Positions 24,060 to 36,500 of a stretch of 64,000 nt of DNA are shown here, piece by piece. The position numbers and the translations under genes are program-made. Each line of letters opens with the position of its first letter. Within the stretch, counting starts at the first letter, position 1. Source of the stretch: Paramacrobiotus metropolitanus (lineage: Eukaryota > Tardigrada > Eutardigrada > Parachela > Macrobiotidae); the NCBI RefSeq assembly GCF_019649055.1, contig NW_026570221.1:3720001-3784000 (forward strand), written 5' to 3'. The notes under the pieces are model-generated. The model saw nothing but the letters and a program-made list of their open reading frames with translations, did not search any database and had not been told where the DNA came from.

Positions 24060-24290
24060 ACTTTGTCGTAGCACAGCAGCATCGTGCTTACTGTTAGTGA
24101 GCTGGATTTGTCTAGTACCTAGGCGCGCGTTTTTGTTTGTCCTGGTTTAGCTGAACCCAGCAAATTAAAATGCATCCAGATTGGAAGGTGCGTAACAATT
24201 GGATGATTTAGTGAAACTGTTAATTTACCGTTCAAAGTTACAAAAAAAAATCCAATTATACTCGCATGTTCGCACTTATATACGATACTG
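24060..24290 (+). repeat. Dispersed duplication, copy 2
   Basis: Matches 20480-20720 block for block in the same order. See that entry for the shared blocks. Confidence 0.8.
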
Positions 24291-24780
24291 ATCCCGAAAA
24301 GGTTTATGTATTATGTACCAACAAAGGTCACCTACGTACTTATAGATACTGACTGCAAATAGGTATATATAAGGGGAATTCAAACGGCTAAGGCCAGCAC
24401 TCCCTGTACTTGCTGCCGTCAGCCGGCTGGAGTTTTACGTTGTGGCTAATTACTTATAAACATGCCGCTTCTGTACCGCGCATGTCTGATTTAACCATAT
24501 GCACTACCGTAACGTAACGTAACGTAACACTCCAGCCGGGTTACGGCAGCCAGTACAGGGAATGCTTGCCCGTATATACCAATAAATAAAGGTCAGATAC
24601 GCACTTAATATATAATAATTATACGATACTGACTGCGAATAGGTATATTATATGTCAATAAAGGTCAGATTCTCGCTTATATACGATACTGTGAATAGGT
24701 ATATGTACCAATAAAAGGTCAGATACGCACTTATATCCCATTTTGATTGCGAACAGCTATATATACCAATAAAGGGACAT
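24260..24780 (+). repeat. Degenerate tandem repeat carrying AAAGGTCA motifs
   Basis: A unit of about 60 bases (GCACTTATA..CGATACTG, GAATAGGTATAT, ACCAATAAAGGTCAGA) recurs about five times, split by the element at 24371-24570. Each unit holds AAAGGTCA followed by C or G. Confidence 0.75.
24371..24570 (+). mobile_element. MITE-like element, family B (copy 2)
   Basis: Inverted ends CTCCCTGTACTTGCTGCCGT and ACGGCAGCCAGTACAGGGA enclose blocks shared with 17869-18053 (TGCCGCTTCTGTACCGCGC, TTTAACCATATG). It contains a (CGTAA)n run. The outermost 3' bases are degraded. Inserted in the AAAGGTCA tandem repeat. Confidence 0.75.
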
Positions 24781-26223
24781 AATTATGTACGTAAAACTTA
24801 AAAGTTTGAAACCATACTTGTAGTAAAAAGGTTTAAATGTAAACATTGTAACCTACGGTAGAGGCGTAGAGTGTATTGCTGTACATGATGTAATGTACAA
24901 TCTGAGTTGGGTAATGTGGAAAGAATAAACTGAAGTTTCCGCATTTCGTACTGATTTCTCTGCATTAAAAATCCATTTTTATGCAGTGCAGTAGTTTCTG
25001 TTCGTGTACATCAGTACATGCACCGAAACTTTCACTTTTTTTAAGTGTTCCCCATACCGCGATTCTGTCTTCGAAGAAAAGATGAGATTTTTCTGAGGGG
25101 GGAGCTGGTGATAGAGCCTGGTAAGCTACATGTGGTAGTTATTAAGACTTGTTATTAAGACTTTATTGTAATTAAGACTGTATTATCGTCGAAGTTTATT
25201 ATTATTTTATTACTCTTAATAAGTACTCCTATTCCAATAATTTCCTGTGATAATGTATCATAAATACTCATTGATCATCTGTATGATGGTACTTGAAATT
25301 TATTTAAAATTATGTTGCACATCTGACATATGTATTGTACCGCGTACAAGTTCGTCTGACGTTTGTCCGCGCTCACTTTAATTAATTGTAATCTATCCGC
25401 AGATATCGAAGGCATACAGTAACAACTTCCGCGTCTTCAGTCAATGAATACCGTGCTTAGTCAGCCAACTACGCAACCAGCTTCTTAAAATTACTTGTTT
25501 CAACTGTAGACCAGCACTAAACACACACACAGACGCACCACTTTTCCGGACAATATTATACCAAAAATTCATCATTCGCAATAATTACAACATATTTCAA
25601 CAAAAATCAGCGTTCTTATCGGCATAAGCGTGTGTTAAAAATGCGTGAATAATAAAAGCATGGAAAAGCAGGCAAAATCAAAGCAGCAGTGCACAGCCAG
25701 ATCATTCCATCACATTTAATCAAAAAAATCCGTAATTCCACGCTGACACTTCGCAGTAGCGCAAAATCAAACCAAAAAGCCGAAAAATCGCAACAAAATT
25801 CAGCCGCTCGATCAGTTCAACGCCTATCTACACTCCATCGAAAAAAAGCAGGAATACAACGCAAAAAACAGTCCCGACTGAACACGGACCACGGATGACA
25901 TAAAAACTGATTTATTCAAATAAAAGCTGGATAAATTAGCTGATGTATAGTTAAATGGATGTAAAATTGTCTGTCAAACGGAAAACGCAACTTCCAATTA
26001 CTTCCTCCCGGACACTTTCCGAATAGCGAATAAAAATGACGAATAAATGAAGGGGGATGGCAGGACGCCACGACGGGATGAAGCCGGAGACGTTCGACAG
26101 ACGGGATGACGGGAATAAAAGGGAATACAAGGGGAAATTAGTACAGATGCGGATCATGACGGTCAGCACGGTGCGAGGGACCGTTTGACGGCGGTTTCAG
26201 GCCGTCAGCCGGTCCGCCGCCCG

Positions 26224-29200
26224 TCAGTCGATGAGGTAGTTCATGTAGATGAAGCCCTGATTGTCCGGGCGTAATGCGTGCGCAGGAGGGAGCAACTGGA
26301 AGCCCAGGAATCGAAAGGCGCGCAACCACGAATCTGCACAACAAAATCTCGTTACATTTCTGCTTTTTCTATTTTTTTTTTAAAACTATTTAAAGCATCA
26401 ACCGTCAGATACTCCCCAATACATAATGATTAAACATCATGCTAAAAAATTATTAAAATCCTGCAAAATATTAAAGAAAAATATTATACCAAAAAATTAT
26501 GCAAAAAATAACAATCTAAACATACAAAGGACTGTACAGTACTGTATGCATTTTGGCAACTTTTACAACTAAAATTATCCAGTAAATAGTAAATAAACGG
26601 TAACAATTAGAACAATCAAACAAGTAACAAAATTTTGGAAATATTAACCAAAATAGTCTCCAATAATAACAATTGCAAGAACTTAAGAAGGAGAACTGAT
26701 ACAAAATGGGCAGAAATATCAAACAAAAATTTCCCAATAAACAAAAACAGGAAGAATAATCAGAAAAATGTTACCAAAACATTTCCCCATAAACCAGGAG
26801 ATTATTAAAAGAATTACTACAAAAATGGTAGAAAATACTAACCAAGATTATTTTATTAAATAAAAAATAACATTGAAATTAATTAGGCAACCCCGCATCA
26901 CCGCTGTGATAATAATCACCAAAAAATTTGCGATCGTTGAGAAAATTCCTAGCAAAATTGCACGGAAAAACGGGAATAAAAAGTGTAAGAAAATGTCCAT
27001 TGAAAAAATGCTGCCAACACGTAATATTCCTTATTGTCCTAATAAATAATCAATGCAGATGTGGGATACTGACTAGCGTCGGCACGGTCCTCCTGGAAGA
27101 AGACGACCACGTTGGTGACCTTGAGCACCTCCTCGGCGTACTCCAGCAGACGGATGAAGCTGTCCTTGGAGCCCTCGCCGTTGGTGTTGGGCGGGATGTG
27201 CACGTAGAGGGAGCGCGAGGGCCCGTGCAGGATGGTGGCCCACACGCCCTCCAGCGAGTCGGTCAGCCGGTACTTGAAGTGGATGTGCACCGGCACACTC
27301 GCGCTATTAGCAGCAGTCTTCTTCTCCGGGACGGGCCCCGCCGCCGGGCGTCCTTCGTGGTTATGCGCACTCAAACCCTGGACAAAACGCTAGACACTTC
27401 ACTTAACACGCGACCACATATTCGTTGCAATTTTGTGCATTAATCCAGCATTTAAATTCCATTACACACCGAGTGAATTAATTTTTTTGACGGAATTACT
27501 TGCCAATTTTTCTCTCAAGTATTATTATCAGTTAGGATTATTAATGCCAGTTGCTTGTCGACTATTTATCCAGTGAAAAATAATCATAATTAAATTAATG
27601 ACAGTATTATTCAATTAATGTCATCACTAATAAAGGCCAATATAGATTAATGACTCGTAATTATCATCGGGAAATTGCTATAATAATCGATTTAGATATT
27701 TTTAACATTTTTAATAGCAGAAAAAATTACTTAATTGAAGCTGAATATCAACATTAATTTATTTAATTTATTTACACAATATAAAATTATGATAATTATC
27801 TGAAATAGAATGGTGACAGTGTTTTCTTACCTGGATTTTCTTATTGACAGAAGGTTTGTTTGATTTCCCCACGCCGTTGCCTTCTGTGCACGCCAGCTGA
27901 CTGGTGATCAGCGACATGCTCATGTCGTGCTCAACGGCGCAGGGCACATCAAAAACGCCACTGGGGTCCCCGGTCCAGCCAGACACAGTAGCATCTGCAA
28001 CACAACCATTCATCAGACACAATTACAAATAAATTCAATTCATCCCAACATTAAATTCACCAATAATCACAGAGATTTAAAAAAACAAACCTAGAATAAT
28101 CCACAGTCGGTGCCACTGCACTACACACACACACATTAATTCAATTTAAAAAAAAAAATTCCATCCAACATAATCATTTCATTAAAATAATCAAATAAAT
28201 AAAATTACATCAATAATCAAAGATTTAAAAAAAAAACAGAATAAACATGTTAATTCAGTAAAAGAATAATAATTCACACATAAACTCACTAATAAAAAAA
28301 CCCTAAAATAATCCCCAGTTAAATTCACTATTATTAATGAAAAATTGCCAAAAAAAATGTAAAATAATTCCGTGACCTTTCCCTAATAAAACCCAGGTAC
28401 AACAACCACCCTACGAAATTAATCACGGTATAAAACAACCACCCAAGCCTACCCCGCTCGTCGGGAATAATCCGCTGTGTCTCTGCGATGTCAAACGGCG
28501 GACACTACACGACCTGCACCGCCGCCATCTTCCGCACCGACTAAACTGAGCGCAACTTCATCCCGGCCCTGGGAAGCACTATACAGCCCATCAGGGAGGC
28601 TTCCAGCTGATCAATCGCTCTGGCGCTGCCAGTGCGCGCCATCCGAAGAAAAATCAATAATGGGCCCGGCTATTTGATACCCGAACATTCTCCCTACTTC
28701 CGCTCGACACTGTACATACTGTACACACTGTACAGTCTTTTAAAATGTTCTCTCCATTTTGCTAATACCTTAAACATACAAGCCTTCCAGGCACACATGA
28801 TTACACGGTCTACAGAGACGACGAAATATGCCTCTCAATGCGGCTCATTTTCCCGGCCAACCGGAAATAGATTCGAACAAGAAGCCCTGTGTCAAGATGA
28901 CCGTCTCCTCTTTCACCTTGAACACCCCAACCCAATGTGCGCAAGCAGCCGCGATATTCCAAACGCACTGCTCGGGTTTCTTTCTTTTTCTTTTAAGAAA
29001 TTAACACGCTTTTTCTTGTAATTATTTTTCAGGGAATCAAATTATCCTGACGCCGATGATTTCATTTCGGCGAATTATTTTTCAGGGAATTCAATTATCC
29101 TGCAGATGCTGATAATTTAACTTCCGCGAAAATATCATTTGACATAAACAGATATATCATATTCCGAAATTCCAGAAAATCGATAAAAATACAAGAAAAA

Positions 29201-31468
29201 AATAAAAATATGTATTTTTCTTCAAAGTCATTGCAACAAGGCTTGTGATTTATAAATTTCAAATATGAACCAATCAAAAAAATAAGAGAAAAATATTACA
29301 AACAAAATACCATAAGAAAAAATACTAGTATCATTAATATAATATTTCGTGGAATTATTTTCGGATTTATTTCTGTTGCTGACAAAATTCTGCATTTACA
29401 GTGTACTTCAAGAAAAACCAAATTCCCTTGACACTATCCAACACGCAATATGTGCAGCCGATAAAAGCCCCTCAGAAAGCACCCCATTCAGCAAATTTCC
29501 CTACCGTGAGAAACGGTAGAAATCAATTTGAACAAGTGCAGGCTATTACAGGTAAGCGCATTAAGTGTTTTCGGCTCCGCCGCGCGTTCCTGACACGTCG
29601 GGGATCAATCAGCCGGTGTGGATGCTGGCTAAACACGGCACAGCGCCACTGACGTCAAACGCGACGTTAATTGCGCGCGGCCCGGGTAACCGGGTTCACT
29701 AGACTCTCCCGGCAGCGAAGGGAAACCCGATCGATCGATGCCGATCAAGGTCTGACCTTGACGGCTGATGTTGGGCGCGCGGGGAGCGGAGGACGCGCTG
29801 GCGCCCAGGAGAATCATCATCCCGCTGAGCACTTAGACGCGGTAGCGAAATAACACGACACTGGCCCATACACTTATCGATCCACCGTGCTGGAGTCCCT
29901 GTTTCATCCCGGTTAAGTCTATTTTTTCTGGCAAGGGGAAGTGTTTTCCCAGCTAAATCCTGTACATCCATTATCTACCATCATCATCTCTCTTTTCCTT
30001 CTCGCCACTCCATCGAATCAATCAAAATGGCTGCCGGATAATTACGCTGCCCATTTTCAGTTCCTCGTAAACATGGGATTAATTTTCACTGAATGGGAAT
30101 ATTAACCCTACCGTACCGAAGCAATCCATAAAATAAACTAACAATAAACGCAACAGAAAAATTACAAAAATATGGATTTTACCGTGTCATAAAGATTTAA
30201 TTACAAATTATAACTGAAGCACGAATTTTTAACGCGAATATTCAGCGGCTGCTTTTTCAATTCCCACTGCATGCTCCCTCCGCATAACATTAGTATATGA
30301 ACAGCAAGTTTTAAAAAAATTGTAATGCAGTTATTTTTTAAAATTTAAACCCATACACCAATTTTCAAAATTATTAAACAGCAATTTGTAATACAATTTT
30401 CTTAGAAATGCTTCAAAAAAATATTCTGTTCATCATAAGAAAGGCGGAACTGACGATTCAACCCGCAAGATTTTATTTATTATGACAAAATTAACTAATA
30501 GATCATTCGGAATTTAATAATTTACCTAAGTTTAAATGTTTTGATAAAATTGTCAAATTGTTGAGGCAAGTCAGTAGACTGTTCCATTCTCAGTAACTGT
30601 GTGCAACAACTCCTATTTTATGATAACCTCACTAATCTCACAGTCCTACGCCGAAATTACATTCTCGGAAAATTCCCCGACCCATTCATGAAAACAGTTC
30701 GACATCAAAGAAAGCGATAAGCAAACGCGATAAGGCATCTGTCGCCATCCTTTCCAGGATTTCATAAATAATGATGTCATTGCAACGTCGCCAGGTTCGC
30801 ACGATTAATTCCCTGTTCAAACCCATGCAGCTGTATCGATATCCTACAGTCAACGGACATCACGCGCTACATTTTTTCGAGGCAACGTAATACAACTCAA
30901 GAAATCGATTTTTCTGAAGACTCAAAAACGATTTCCCTGTTCAACCTAATGCAAGTGTATCGTTACTCTACAATCAACCAACATGTCGCGCTACGTTTTT
31001 CTAGTCAACGCAATACAGCATGCTGCCAAAAACTCTGGAAATCGATCTTTTCGAAGGCAACGACAGAAACGAATCGTAAACAAATTCGAAAACTTTCTCC
31101 AAAATACTTTTCCGTTATTATAGATTTGCTTTAAAAACAGTCAAACTGTTGTCAATTCGTTTGGAAAACGTCCAATTTTCAATAATCAGAAACACAGCAG
31201 CACGCAATCGCGCAGTGCCTTATCGCCCTGTTCCTAGACAACCACAAATAACAGCCCCGTACAGAGTAACGCGCCGTTGCGCCTACTTTCCCTTTCTGCA
31301 CGTAATCAATGCCCTGGGCGAATCAGCTGGTGTCTATGCAATCCCCCGGTACTAAACTACGTAATCTACCACGCTCCTGCCCTGAATTTATCGCTGACAA
31401 CATCTCCCCCAACGGGGCACTCACCGAGCACGGGGACGAGTGGCGAGCTTGGCCGGATGGCTAGCCAT
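26224..31468 (-). CDS. OAZ: Ornithine decarboxylase antizyme with +1 programmed frameshift
   Basis: Four exons (minus): 31468-31425, 27994-27831, 27377-27074, 26333-26224. ORF1 starts MASHPAKLATRPRAR, crosses the first junction in phase 2 and ends GPQWRF at an in-frame UGA (27951-27949), mirroring the GP..RWCS-stop of other antizymes. A +1 shift on TTT at this stop opens ORF2 with DVP, as in known family members. ORF2 continues to VNKKIQ, then LYVHIPP, the GSKDSFIRLLEYAEEVLK hallmark, VVVFFQEDRADA and FRFLGFQLLPPAH, ending NYLID; the total is 206 residues after the shift, a normal length. Antizyme binds ornithine decarboxylase and targets it for ubiquitin-independent proteasomal decay, and it inhibits polyamine uptake; polyamines stimulate the shift. 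Splice sites include CG|GTGAGT and two A|GTCAGT / CAG|GTAAGA donors. The first exon is assigned by phase and ORF1 logic and is the least certain part. Confidence 0.85.
27949..27954 (-). promoter_or_regulatory. Antizyme +1 frameshift site (TTT-TGA)
   Basis: On the minus strand CGT TTT TGA TGT: zero-frame stop TGA at 27951-27949 preceded by TTT 27954-27952. Most animal antizymes use TCC-TGA-T; a TTT-TGA variant is known from nematodes. Frames before and after both match antizyme, so the shift is required for the product. Confidence 0.85.
29020..29125 (+). repeat. Local tandem duplication of about 53 bp
   Basis: AATTATTTTTCAGGGAAT, a CAAATTATCCTG / CAATTATCCTG block, and a C.GATG block recur twice in order. 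Lies in the first antizyme intron. Confidence 0.8.
30811..31060 (+). repeat. Tandem duplication, 124-bp period
   Basis: CCCTGTTCAA..C..ATGCA, GTATCG, CGCGCTACRTTTTTC and AATACA blocks appear at 30811 and again from 30935 in the same order. First antizyme intron. Confidence 0.8.
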
Positions 31469-33506
31469 GATCGGCGAAGAACAGGACTCGTTTATTAACA
31501 ACTGGCTGGTCATTCTTATGGGACTCAAAATGCTCATCGCGTTCCACCGAGGATGTCTTTAGGGTCTTCAGCTTGAGGCTGGTATGGCTACGTAGTACAC
31601 TGGAAAACGGGAAGGCCAGACGAGAATTCAATTCTTCAGCTCTTCTGGATCACGCTGGGTCCAGGAGGAGAGCAGGGCTGCGGATCGTGTGTGTGAGTGA
31701 GGAGAGAAGGAAAGAGAATATTGGACTGCAAAAATACGCTTAAATAAACACGCTGACGTGACTCAGGTCCTGTTTACCGTGTACTTTTATCCATTACAGA
31801 GAGAGTGGCGTGATCAGCCTCGTTTGATTACGCCTGGTTTCCGTGTGTTTTGCCTGGCAACTGTGCGTGATTATGCTGTTATGCGACGGCTTGTCCGCCA
31901 ATCGCAGCCATGTGGGTACCGCCCTGCCAAACGGACCAATCACCGAGTTTATAACAAATTCGAATTAAACAACGGCCCATTGCGAAGTTTGTTCTTGTCC
32001 ATCAAAGTTTTAAAAAAATGATAAAAATCAACAAAATTAATGAACTTAACTTTACTAGACTATATTTTGGGTAAATCAAGTTTTTTTATTTATATTTTCA
32101 GCGTGATGGCAGACCAATGAGACAATACCACGCAGAAAGAAAATCTAACGGAAATCAGTTAACATGCGCTTAATATGCACGTTGTACAAAATCATTTAAA
32201 ATTAATTTATTTATTAAAATTAATTTATCAAGTTGTCAGCTAACACAGATAAAGCATACATGCACGTACATAATTACTGTAAATTTTTAATGAATAGTAA
32301 TTTACTTTAGATTTTTATTTATAAATTGTTTATTTTTAATTCTTTAATTTTTTATTCCACTGGAATTTTTAGATTATTTAATTTTTTTTATTTTACTTTT
32401 AATTATTATTGCTTTTATTCGAGGTACTGTATTACCTTTTACAGCACGGTACTGGAATGCCACCGCAACCGCGGGCGGCCAGCTACTTAATTGCAGCTTC
32501 CGTTTGCACGTTTCGGCGCCCGTCATGTTGCGCCCCTATTCACGTCGCCGTGACGTCGGTGACCTTTATGGTCGCCCCGCGGACTGCAATTATGAGTGAA
32601 TTTCGTTTAATTGCAGTGGTGAGCCGCCGCCGCAGCCTTTTCATAGATCTTCAGGAATTTACCTGCGCAGTATTTGATTATTACAGGCTGTCAGATGGAT
32701 CAGGATCGAGAGGCGTTTCTAGCATAAATACGATATAAATTTCAGGTTTAGGTACTTACATGTAATGATTTTATACACCAAGTTTTAAATTTTTTATAAA
32801 TAAATTTATACAGTTCAATTACTAATAAGTTATGTAACGTTTGTAATAACAATTTCAAACAACTTTAAGTTTGTCCCGTAAGTTCTAACGGAAAGGTGGA
32901 GATGTATTTATCAGGTATTTATCGTTCAATCACTTAAACATTTTAATTGCACAAAGTTTTATTGTATAAATAAAAAATATAAGCCTATAATATTAATTTA
33001 TTAAATATAATTTCTAGCCATTTTCTTAACGAGTATCATACACAGTTTCCTACAAATAAAAATTAATGGTATTCCTTTACATTTACTGACCACAGATCAA
33101 GAAATATAGGACCGAACCGGCACGAAGCAAGAAACATATATACAGTACAATATAGCGCTGAATTAATTAAGCATAATATAATACAGGAATTCGCTGCGAG
33201 TTCAGTAACAATCAAGCCGATTTGGTAGAAAACAGACTACAAACGGCAATTATAAAAATCACGCTAGGGGAAAACATAGATCAAGGTTAATTTAAATTAC
33301 AGAGCCGAACCGAGTACGCGCCATATCAAACAACCAGAGCACACACATATCGCTCCCCCCAAAAAACTGCAATACTCCGCATCGTTGAGATTATGTGGGA
33401 CTGCACAGCGTCGCGCGGCCGCACCGCAGCCGCGGTCGACACCGGCAGTGGGAAGTAGAGGAAAAGCCCCCGGACCGCATGGCAGCCGGGCCGGGACAGC
33501 GGGAAA
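31469..33506. other. Spacer between antizyme promoter side and ZP gene 3' end
   Basis: No gene supported. Pyrimidine-rich sequence on the minus strand just upstream of 31468 is likely antizyme 5' UTR/promoter. The 3' UTR of the ZP gene occupies the right end. Confidence 0.4.
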
Positions 33507-36500
33507 TTAGGAGCAGTCGGAGCCGGCGTACTTGGTGTGGAAGTAGTGCGTCCGCTGTTTCTCCCGCTTGAGCAGATAGGCCAGACACACCGTGGCGATG
33601 AAGGCCAGCACGAAGAACCAGGCCAGCACGGCGGCCAGCACCGAGAAGGTTATCGTGGGGAAGCAGAACTGGCTCAGCTGGTGCACTGCGTTGGCTACAC
33701 AGATAACAAATATATTAAGTACATATTTTTATTAAGATTGTATAATATATAAACATATATTGCATATACATTTAACAATATTTTTACAATAAACTATATA
33801 TTTTGCAACAATTTTATTTACATTTTTTTCTCTTTGCTTAATCATAAATTAATACGTATATTGTAAATTCATATATGCGCATATACATAGATATACGTAC
33901 TTACACGTCATATCTATATATATGTACATATACATATGTATCCATTATGTTAAATTATTTATCTACAATAAATTTATTATGACTTTCATTTATTTACATA
34001 TACATACATATATCTACATACACATATGCACATTTTGCTTGCAGATATATGTCATTTACATATACGTACATAAAGTACATTATATTTAAATTATTTATAT
34101 AGATATACATAAATTTATTATTTTTTTTTCAATTGTATAGATTTTTTGCGTTATATTTTTTAAACTTTCAATGGACTTTAAATTTGTAGTTTTGAAACTA
34201 TTTATGTGTTTTATTGTGTAAGCATGCCTCTATAGGATTTACAGCAAGTGTATTATGAAGAAAAGGTCACCACTATTCGATATATCCGATTATTGTATAT
34301 GTGCGCAGAACATTGTATATATATTTACCAGTGGAGTCGCCATTGTGGATGATGAGTTTCCCGCTAACCGTCAGGACATCCGAGTTCTCCGCGGTGACGT
34401 TGGCGTTGGCCAAGCCGTGCGTGCTAACCGTAACGATGCGGCCGTTCTGAGCTTCCGCGTACGGCGCCGAACGCTTTCTCCTGACCGACTCGAAACAGCC
34501 TCGCTGCAATACAGAACGAAATCATCCAATGCCGATAATAAGGCAAAGGTCACGGTTATATACCGGCGATTGTGTGTCACAGGCGGCCTCCGCGTTGGTG
34601 ATACACAGGCGGACATTGCACATGGCGTGTAGCTCATTGAAGTCACCCATTTGGAACATGACGAATTTGCTGTAGTACATCTCCGGTTCGCCGGTGGACA
34701 ACGCCGCGCGGTACACCATCTTGGGGATCAGCGGCGGGATGGAGTCGATGCTGCACCTGTAAACGCCAACCCGTCTCTAAGTTTTCTTGGGTTTTCTTAG
34801 GTTTTCTTATTTGTTGCTGCGTAGCTTTAAAAGGGTTTCTCAAATTTTTAAGGTTCTCCTAAGGTTTTTTTAACGTCCTTATATAACTGTATAATTACAG
34901 GCTCTTCAGCTTTAAATGGCTTGTTTTTTCTCTCGTTTCTTATGATTTTCTTATGTTTTCTTGTTTATTGCTGTTTAGCTTTCTAAGAGTTTCTTAGATT
35001 TCTTAGGTTCTTCTTAAGTTTTTTTTTGTATTCGTACAATACGCTCCTTAGTTTAAAAGGGTACTCTGATTTTCAGTAAAGCATGTAAGTGACAAGCTTA
35101 TGAGGTTTCTTAGGTTTCTTAGGTTTCTTAAGCTTCTCTAAGGTTCCTAGGAACATTCAGGTTTCTATGTGCATTTACTGTTTCTCAGGTTTCGTTAATG
35201 GCTTTCCGTTTCTATGAAGCTTAAGTAAACGAAAGGTCACCGTACCCGTCTTTCACCAGGATGAGTTCGCGGAAGTCCGGCTCGTTGCGGTTGCTGTACG
35301 GTTTATTGGAGACGATGCAGAACTCGGGCTTCATGGTGGAGTAGGCCACTGCAAGCAAGCGCGTATTATTTTTTTGATAAGCAATCGTCCGGCATTACGA
35401 GCGAGAGCATATTAGGCGGCCAGTGTGTGCCATGCAAAAGCGTGCATGACAAGCAGCTGCGTCAGAAGCCATGCGTTGGCCCGGCATTTCCGCAGCCCAC
35501 TGCTGACCGGCAGCGCCGGCTCGGCCGTCGCGCTGCGCATCAGCAGCATGGCCAGCGGATTGCCGTTGCCGGGAAAGGGGAAGGAGCGGGGCTTTTTCTT
35601 GCTGCGCCCCGCCATGCCGATCTCGTTTAGCGCCTCATCATCCGCCTCATGCGAAGCGTCGCCCGCCGCCGCGGCGACCAGCTGGATGGCGGTGTGCAGC
35701 GTGCGGTGTGGCGCGGCGCGGATCTTAAGCGGCGGCGCCGTGGCCGTGTAGCTACCGTTGGTGGTCATGCGCAGGACGATGCGCACGGTGTCGCCGATGG
35801 TGGCCTCCGTCATGGGCGTGAACTGCGGGTCGCTGTTGGCGAAGAACAACTCGATGAAGTCTTCCACGGAGGGGGCGCTGCCCTCCACGGTGCCGGCGCC
35901 GGACACCGCGGACTGCCGGTCAAAGTTGCCGCCCGGAGCGCTGCAAAAGGTCACCGCTTATTTTGTTATGTTTTCTTATGAGTAACAATATTCTTTTAAA
36001 TATTTATAGTTAGCTGCGTATTTAAATAGTTATTAGCACTTTACGAATATTAAGTTGTATACTATTAAATTATTATTTAATTGACTGTGACTTTATTTCT
36101 CAATATGTGCAAGGCGAGCTTCGCTCAACAAATATGATCAAATGAAGACTTTGTCCCAATTAACATGAGAAGGGACTGTGCACAATACGCTCATAGCATT
36201 ACCACGCATAATCTCCAAACTTAAACGTTGAAACAAAATTAATCAATTAATTATTATTATTTTCAAAATAATTATTATTTTTAAAGTTATTTAATTATTT
36301 AATTAAACAAAATTATTTAATTAATTATTATTTAATTAATTAGTAATTTAGTTTGATTATTTTATTTAATTTGTTTGTCAATTTTTGTGCGTGAATATTT
36401 TTTACATATATAATAATTTTTTCTCATGAGGAAGACAGGTGTCTACTGACTCGTTGACGATGAGTTTGTTGGAAGCGGCAACGGCCTGATGCGACGTGGA

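Larger units (their letters stand above)
23685..26223. other. No gene recognised between the Diedel/EF-hand gene and the antizyme 3' end
   Basis: Repeat-rich: dispersed duplication 24060-24290, an approximately 60-bp tandem repeat (24260-24780) interrupted by a MITE-like element, then AT-rich DNA. TTTATT near 25911 may be the antizyme polyadenylation signal on the minus strand. Confidence 0.45.

Noticed and set aside
29629-29971. GC-richer minus frames considered as the antizyme first exon
   Set aside because: None gives the required phase-2 donor after an ATG; the 31468-31425 exon does, with a GTGAGT donor.
35425-35985. Plus-strand frames opposite the ZP exon
   Set aside because: Shadows of a GC-rich exon whose minus-strand translation carries the ZP motif.
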